Source: Limonium bicolor
Taxonomy: Eukaryota > Streptophyta > Magnoliopsida > Caryophyllales > Plumbaginaceae
Direction: 5' to 3'
Length of the DNA stretch: 64,000 nucleotides
Assembly (NCBI GenBank): GCA_023374045.1
Contig: CM041779.1
Location: forward strand, 1,612,001 to 1,676,000
This document shows positions 57,903 through 64,000 of this stretch, piece by piece. The number at the start of each line of letters is the position of its first letter. Within the stretch, counting starts at the first letter, position 1. The notes beneath the pieces were generated by a model. That model saw only the letters and a program-made list of their open reading frames with translations, did no database searches and was not told the DNA's origin. Both the position numbers and the translations under genes were made by a program.

Positions 57903-59182
57903 GGGAAATTTCATGAAATGCCACTATATTTTTGGCTAATTCATGAAATACCACTAAAAAAAAAAGAAAAGTCACGAAATGCCATTATATTTTTCGAAAA
58001 GTCCATGAAATGTCACTATATATAGAAAAAAGACAAAAATACCCCTACTAGTTAACAAAGTACTTTTAAAGTTCACAATATGCCTCTAAGTGTTAAAAAT
58101 TAACAAAAATATCAAAATACAATAAAAATATAAAAAATTAAAAAAAATTAAAAAATTGAAAAATTGAAAAAATTAAAATATCATTAAATATTAAAAATAA
58201 AATATTTCATTTTTTAAAATTTATTAATACCATAAAAAGAATATTGAGTTCTAAACAAATAATTCATACCGATTTTTCTACCAATTTAGTACCATAATTT
58301 ATACCAAATAAGTACCATAATTTTTATTATACATTTTTTATTCTGAAAACGTTCTATTCTACATTTCAAACAAGTTTTACTATTTAATATTGTATGTTAT
58401 ATATATTCTCAGTCACTCTATCTCAAATAAATTATTATGTTTAGAATTTTAGTTTTAAAATTTTAACAACATTATAAAAAAATATTTTCTTTAATAAATG
58501 AATAATAATTTGCATATTATTATTCTAAAAACATTTTATTCTACATTTCAAACAAGTTTTACTATTTAATATTGTATGTTAGCTCTATTTCCAATAAATT
58601 ATGATATTTAGAAATTTTAGTTTTTAAAATTTATCAGCAATATAAAAAAATTATTTACTTTGAAGAAATATATAATCTAAATTGATAGAAAATAATAATT
58701 AAATAATGTATGGTAAAAATTATGGTACTTATTTGGTATAAAAATTGGTAAAATTATTTGTTTAGAACTCAATATTCTTAGTCTGGTATTGAATAAATTT
58801 TAAAAAAGGGAAATATTTACTTTTTAAAATATTTAATGATATTTTCATTTTTAAAAAATTTTTAATTTTAAATTGATAAATTTTAATTTTTATAATTTTT
58901 TATTTTTTCTATTTTTTTTATTTTTATTGTATTTTGATATTTTTTAAATTTTTTAAAATTTTTATTGTATTTTGATTAATTTTTGTTAATTTTTAACACT
59001 TAGGGCATATTGTGAACTTTAAAAGTACTTTGTTAACTAGTAGGGGTATTTTTGTCTTTTTTCCAACTGTAGTGGCATTTCATGGACTTTTCAGAAAATA
59101 TAGTGGCATTTCGTGACTTTCTTTTTTTTAGTGGCATTTCATGAATTAGCCAAAAATATAGTGGCATTTCATGAAATTTCCC
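57903..59182. mobile_element. Foldback transposon, 1280 bp, nested in the solo LTR
   Basis: The ends are GGGAAATTTCATG and CATGAAATTTCCC. The arms are complementary for well over 200 bp (CCCCTACTAGTTAACAAAG on the left, CTTTGTTAACTAGTAGGGG on the right). Each arm holds four spaced copies of a TTCATGAAATGCCACTA-like phrase. The AT-rich middle carries a direct repeat (ACATTTCAAACAAGTTTTAC at about 58360 and 58545). Poly-T flanks both ends and may hide the target duplication. No transposase; non-autonomous. Confidence 0.85.
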
Positions 59183-59982
59183 TTTTTTTTCTTCTGGTTT
59201 TAGGGTTGCAACTAGTGGGTGAAGAGAAGGGAGGCGCATTAGTATGTTTGTCTAGTTAGGGTTGTAATTACCGTTAGTGAATTAGAATAGAGAGAATGGA
59301 GGGCTAGGTTAGTTGGGCTGACAATTTTTTTTTGTTGTTTGGGTTGCTATATTACCGAGAAGTAGGGGTGATGGGCCGGCCCTGTCACATTGGGCGGGTC
59401 GGCCCACTTGTATTTTTTTTGCTTTCTAAAACGTTACACATATAACATTGTTTATAGCTCATTTTATACTCGTTTTTCATGCCATTCACGGCCCGTTGTC
59501 CCATTTGACAAGACGGGCCTTTTTATGAATTTAAATTCATATTTACAAATAATTATTATTATCGTTATTTATTAATTTGATTAATTGGTATTTAATTCCT
59601 AATCGGTTTGTGTTTCGCCATTTTAGGCGAAAACGCTAGATCTTTTATTCCGATTTGTTTAACCAATTTTTCCAATCCCTCCAAAATTACCCAAATAACC
59701 TCGTAAGGTATCTAGGACCTCGTTTTCACTTCTAAAATATTTTTGGCACGTTTTTCAATGTAGAAATGATTAATTATATTTTCGTTTACATTTCTTTTTC
59801 TAAACCACCCTATGTCATTTTAGGTTTTGTTAATATTTCCTAACGACTTCTTAGGGTTTATTCCAATATTATATTATTCATTTTTATTTATTTAAGGACA
59901 TTCAATTCCTCAAACTCTCATTAACTACTTTTATTTAATTAATTCATTATTAAGTAAAGTAATTAATATTTGGGATATTTCA

Positions 59983-61743
59983 GTATGCATGAGCACAAAT
60001 CCACTCTGGTGTTCTCGAGAGGTGTCCCTAAGAGGGAAAAGACAGAGATTGCATCGATTTAGGTGTAAAAGAGTCAAAAGATGATCTAGGGATTTACGTG
60101 GGGCTTCGGAATAAATTTGGGAGAAATAAGAAGGAAATCCTTAGTTTTATAAGGGAGAAAATTCATAAGAGAGTGCAAGGCTGGCAAGGAAAATTTTTTG
60201 TATGCGTGGAGAATTGTGCTGATAAAGAGTATAATACGAGCTATGTAATGATCATTATGTAGCTCTCAAAAATGATTACAAAGGACCTATAGTCATTGAT
60301 AAGGAAATTTTGGTGGAAAGGGTCCCTTGGATATAAGACTTTTTCTTGGATGAAATGGGAAAAAGTCTACCTTAGGAAAAGTGGAGGTTTGGGTTTCAGG
60401 TCTCTCCCTACTTTCAATGATGTACTGCTTGCCTGAAAAATCTAGAGACTGGTTAAAAAAAACCTTATTTGTTAGTGTCAAGGATGATCAGGGTAAAGTA
60501 CTATAATGGTGGAATGATTATGTGGGAAATTTATGCAACTCCCTAAGCTCTATTTGGAGGTCCCTGATTAGCGCAAGGGATTTGATTGAAGCATGGAATT
60601 TAAAACAAATCAGAGATGGTTCAGACACAAAGTTGAGAGACAAATGGCTTCCATGCAAGCTAAGAGACAAACCTTGGTGTTGGGATGTTCCAGAAGATAT
60701 AAAGGAAGGAAGAGATTGTGTAGCTTCTCATCGATCAAAGTGAAAGAAGGTGGAATGTAGATAGAGTTAAAGCTTGGTTTCCAGAGGATGATGCAAGTGA
60801 TATCCTACGCATCCCTCTAAGCCACGTTTGTAGCATAGACAAATGGGCATGGGGGAATCCAAAAAATGGAAAATTTACGGTAAAATCGGAAGACCATCTA
60901 GCCATAGATCAGCAGCTTTCCCAAAACCCATCTTGCTTTTACCTGAGTTATGCGGAAAAGATATTGAGCAGCATTAATAAATTAAACCTGATTCCAAGAG
61001 TTAAGCTCTTCGCTTGGAAGATTGTCCACATAATAGTGTCATGCAAAGCATCTATTGCAAAGGATGCAAAAGTATTGACAACAAATGTATGTGAGGATTG
61101 GGAGGGAATATCACATGCAATTATGTTTTACCCAGCTCTTGCTCCACAATGAAAAGGAAAAGAATTTAGTTTACCAACAAAGAAATGCTCCGAAGCTAAA
61201 TTTTTTTACTAGCTTTTTAAATTTGCAATGCATGAAAGCAAAGAGAAGATAAAAGAGTTTATTATCCTGTTGTGGTCCGGTTGGTTCGCGAGGTGCCAGC
61301 TCCATTATGGTGTGATTTCAATCGTGTGGGTATGGATGAGGGGGAAGCTTTCGTTGCAACTGCTGATGCAATGGGTGGGAGTTTTCTTGTGTTAGTGACA
61401 GAAGTAGGGTGCTAAATGCTCTTCGGTGGCGTGGAGGCGAGAGCAGCAATTGTTGGCTTGAAGCTGGCAAGAATATTGTGGATAAAAGACTTCTTAATGG
61501 TGTCGGATTTTTTTAGTGTCATCAAGTTTGTGAAAGGGGAGGATGATATTCAATGGGATGAAAATCAAATTTTGAAGGACAAAAAGTGGTTATTGAGTTT
61601 TTTTAGCAATGTAAAATGGTTTCATGTTAAAAGAGAGCTAAGTGAAAAGGCTCATCTTTTGGCCACATGGGGAAGTCGGTGGGGAAACCAATTATGTTTT
61701 ATGGGAGACATTCCTCAAACGCTTAATGTATTGCTTCGTTAAA
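59983..61743 (+). pseudogene. LINE ORF2 3' part: RT thumb, zf-RVT and RNase H
   Basis: It resumes in frame after the target duplication (HEHKSTLVFSRGVPK). Then KIHKRVQGWQGK, and a zf-RVT region (KLNLIPRVKLFAWKIVHIIV), in broken frames. The last frame, 61416-61742, is an RVT_3 RNase H domain (EARAAIVGLKLARI, FSVIKFVKGEDD). L1 RNase H at the C-terminus of ORF2 is usual in plants. The stop at 61740-61742 ends the LINE coding region. Confidence 0.83.
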
Positions 61744-62315
61744 TGAAATATGAATCGTATTGTCTAGTTTGTAAAAAACAGTGAATTCTATGGTATGTAG
61801 AAATGAAGTGTAAAATACGGAACCAACTCTTCCGGATGTTTAGGAATAGTGAGCAATTACTTCTCGAGGCTTAATTTGTTGGTAATTTCTTGGCTACATC
61901 CCAATGTAGCTATAGATGACTACATACATGTACATTAATTAGCTCAATAGAATTTGTAATATTAGTATATAAAAACTATACAGATGTATATGTAAAGGTA
62001 TACATTAAATTTTGATATTACTAAAATTGTACAAGATATACATACCGATTTCTTAAACTGTTCGGTAAGCTACAAGACTAATAATTTTACTGTATACAAA
62101 CTGTACCACTACAAATGTGACCAAAGATGGCTACATATACTTGTAGCTAAGAGAGCTCGTAATTTGTAAACCAATAACCATAATACGTTTAGTGGATCAA
62201 GCAATGAAACTTGAGGCATAATTTTCTAACAGTTTGGGAGTCTCCTTCTCTTAGGCTCAAACAACTCCTTATGCTATACTAGTTCTGAATTTTGTGGAAT
62301 TTTGCAAAGAGACTA
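61744..62315. other. LINE 3' UTR and intergenic spacer
   Basis: No gene is seen. A clear poly(A) tail and LINE target duplication were not found. Two related phrases (GCTACATCCCAATGTAGCTA and GATGGCTACATATACTTGTAGC) suggest a short inverted motif. Confidence 0.4.
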
Positions 62316-62564
62316 TGTTATGCCTCCTGGTATAAATAATAGCAACAGATTTGGACTAGTGTATACTCGGAAGGGCTAATCAGTAATTGTGCTTAGTGCC
62401 TTCTATTCTGTTTGCTTACTATTCTGTTAGTCTGTTAGTTAGCTTGCTGTAACTAACTAATAGTACTTAAGGACTTGTAATACACGGTGTGGGGAGGATT
62501 GAAGAATGAAATAAACTTACCTTCTTGGAGGTTTGGGAGTTTGATACACTCGAACGTATCATTT

Positions 62565-62576
62565 TGGTATCAGAGC
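62565..62576 (+). other. Primer-binding site of the right-edge gypsy element
   Basis: TGGTATCAGAGC, initiator tRNA-Met type, about 40 bp before the Gag start codon. Confidence 0.88.
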
Positions 62577-62613
62577 TACCTTTATTTTCTTTCCCGCGTG
62601 AAGTGTTACGTAC

Positions 62614-63222
62614 ATGGTGGTAACCAGAGGTGGGAAGGAGAATCCAATGGAGACGTTGGAGAAGGAACAATCGTTGATCAAGGGGAGACTCGAGGACATT
62701 AGCGGCAAGTTTGATAGTCTTTCCCGATCACAGAGAGACATGGACGTGAAGATTGAGGGACTTTCGGCTGCGATCATTCAGATGCAGAAAGATTTCCAGT
62801 CTTTTATGCGTCGTTCGTCTCATAGTAGGGATGATAGTCCGCCGCCGCAAAGCTCTCGCAGGAATCAGGGAAACTCGGTGTGGAAGAGTAATCCACGGGA
62901 GTACAAAACGAGGAAATTGGAGTTAGCGGTGTTTACCGGTGAAGATCCGCGGGAGTGGTTGAGCAAAGCCGAAAGATATTTCACTTTGTGTGGCATCGGT
63001 GATGATGAAAAAGTGCAGACGGCTGGCATATGTATGGAGGGTGCTGCTCTCCATTGGTTTGAATGGTATGGAAACTATGTCGGACTACCGTCTTGGAAGG
63101 AATTTCGGGAGGTTCTTGTTGGTCGATTCAGTCCAATGGTTCATGGAGATCGACTGGATGTCTTGTGTGAATTGCGTCAAGATTCAAGAGTCGAGGAGTA
63201 TCGTAGGGAGTTTGAGTTTTAA
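62614..63222 (+). pseudogene. Gag of the right-edge gypsy element
   Basis: ATG at 62614. A coiled-coil-like N-terminus (residues 10-70) precedes a Retrotrans_gag domain (LELAVFTGEDPREWLSKAER, YFTLCGIGDDEKVQ, ALHWFEWYG). It stops at TAA 63220-63222 after REFEF, but the same frame plainly continues (VPDSVLKGIFMSGLKEEIKK), so the stop is a nonsense mutation. A frameshift follows near 63341. Confidence 0.85.
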
Positions 63223-63342
63223 TCTGCGCATCTCTCCTATGTTCCAGATTCGGTTCTTAAAGGTATTTTTATGAGTGGACTTAAAGAAGAGATCAAGAAA
63301 GATCTGATGTTATTTGAGATCAGTGATTTGGAGAGAGCTTAA

Positions 63343-64000
63343 TGCGCGCAGCGAAGAAAATTGAGGAGAGAAACAATTTTGGAAGTCTCGGTGTCGGCAG
63401 TGTTAAAAAAGCTGGTGTTGACTCACTGCTGGGCACGCGCGCAACAGATGTCAGGAATAAGAAGTCTCTTTGGTCGTCCACTCCCTCTCCACGTAGCGAT
63501 TCAATTAGGGGAATCCTTAACCCTAATTCGTCGCATTCGTCAACAGCCTCCAATTCGAGTTCTGCCGCCTTGACTCGCTTCAAGCGTATTTCTGAAGAGG
63601 AGATGCTCCGACGGCGGTCGCAAGGCCTATGCTACCGATGCGGCGAAAAATGGAACGCTGGTCACCGCTGTAAGATGGTGGGTTTACAGTTACTGCTGAC
63701 CGAAGGTGAAGACGGTATGGAGAATGCTTATGAGATTAGCCCACTTCTTGAAGATACTGTCGAGACCGATACTGGTGTTCAGGCAGAATTGTCTCAGCTT
63801 TCCTCTGTGGGATTTCCATCTCAGAAAACAATTAAGATTATTGGCGAATTATCAGGCAAGTCTATTCTTATTTTAGTCGACAGTGGAGCTTCGCATAATT
63901 TCATCAGCGAACAGTTAGTTAAAAAATTGAAGTTGGAGGTAGATGAATCTGTGAAATTTGGTGTTACTATTGGCAATGGTGATACTATCCCTAAACATGG
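63343..64000 (+). pseudogene. Zinc knuckle and protease of the right-edge gypsy element
   Basis: In the frame read from about 63343 (MRAAKKIEERNNFG), a Ser-rich linker leads to the knuckle CYRCGEKWNAGHRC (about 63630-63672) and the protease ILILVDSGASHNFIS with Asp near 63881. The sequence leaves the window within the protease. Confidence 0.82.

Larger units (their letters stand above)
53982..59982 (-). mobile_element. Solo LTR of a Tekay-like gypsy element in the LINE, TSD GTATG
   Basis: On the minus strand it starts TGAAATATCCC and ends GGGGTGTTAAA, very like the ends of LTR1-3 (TGAAATACCCC ... GGGGTGTTACA). GTATG flanks it at 53977-53981 and 59983-59987. No coding domain is present, so it is a solo LTR, about 4.7 kb once the nested foldback element is subtracted. 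It is a different family from the array. Confidence 0.8.
62316..64000 (+). mobile_element. Second Ty3/gypsy element, 5' part, running off the right edge
   Basis: LTR end, PBS, Gag, zinc knuckle and protease are present in order; pol lies outside. The knuckle CYRCGEKWNAGHRC and the Gag style suggest a Reina/Galadriel-type chromovirus. The LTR start near 62316 (TGTTATGCC) is only a candidate; the LTR end near 62561 is set by the PBS. Confidence 0.85.

Overview
The window looks like nuclear DNA of a flowering plant, probably a dicot; I cannot name the species. The evidence is plant-type GT-AG introns, a plant ferric-chelate reductase gene, a plant universal stress protein gene, AT-rich intergenic DNA, and a dense, nested set of plant retrotransposons (Ty1/copia, Ty3/gypsy chromoviruses, L1-type LINE, foldback elements). 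No bacterial, organellar or CRISPR features were seen.

Layout. 1-2760: 5' part of a Ty1/copia element on the minus strand, with one frame broken by three nonsense codons. 2761-7780: AT-rich DNA with a 525 bp foldback MITE, AT microsatellites and an exact 2 x 207 bp tandem duplication. 7784-14660: the gene island. It holds an RNase H-like (RVT_3) gene with a 2-bp frameshift, an apparently intact eight-exon FRO ferric reductase gene (734 aa) and a four-exon universal stress protein gene on the opposite strand (176 aa). 15251-17290: three adjacent tandem-repeat families. 19122-25678: a complete copia element with 246 bp LTRs and a CTCTT target duplication, itself carrying a 1.5 kb solo LTR.

25977-61743 is one L1-type LINE torn into three pieces. 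Its ORF1 is interrupted after codon 5 by a 24.9 kb Ty3/gypsy array (25992-50918), and its RT is interrupted by a 6 kb solo LTR (53982-59982) that itself contains a 1.28 kb foldback element. A different Ty3/gypsy element begins near 62316 and runs off the right edge.

The most interesting object is the 25992-50918 array. It is a Tekay/Del-like chromovirus with about 3.95 kb LTRs in the order LTR-internal-LTR-internal-LTR, flanked once by TTAAC. Each internal region encodes Gag with two CCHC knuckles, then an AlkB-type 2-oxoglutarate/Fe(II) dioxygenase domain, then protease, RT, RNase H, integrase and a C-terminal chromodomain. The AlkB domain carries the HxD...H...RxNxxxR residues and is joined in frame between the Gag zinc knuckles and the protease. 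Gag itself is split by two short GT-AG introns, and a third intron separates the knuckle exon from AlkB. I read this as a retrotransposon that captured a host nucleic-acid demethylase-type gene and expresses it as part of a spliced Gag-AlkB-Pol polyprotein. Neither copy is intact: both share some frameshifts, and each has further private indels.

The FRO and USP genes are ordinary single-copy-looking host genes (iron reduction; ATP-binding stress protein). They converge tail to tail and show no sign of cooperating with the mobile elements.
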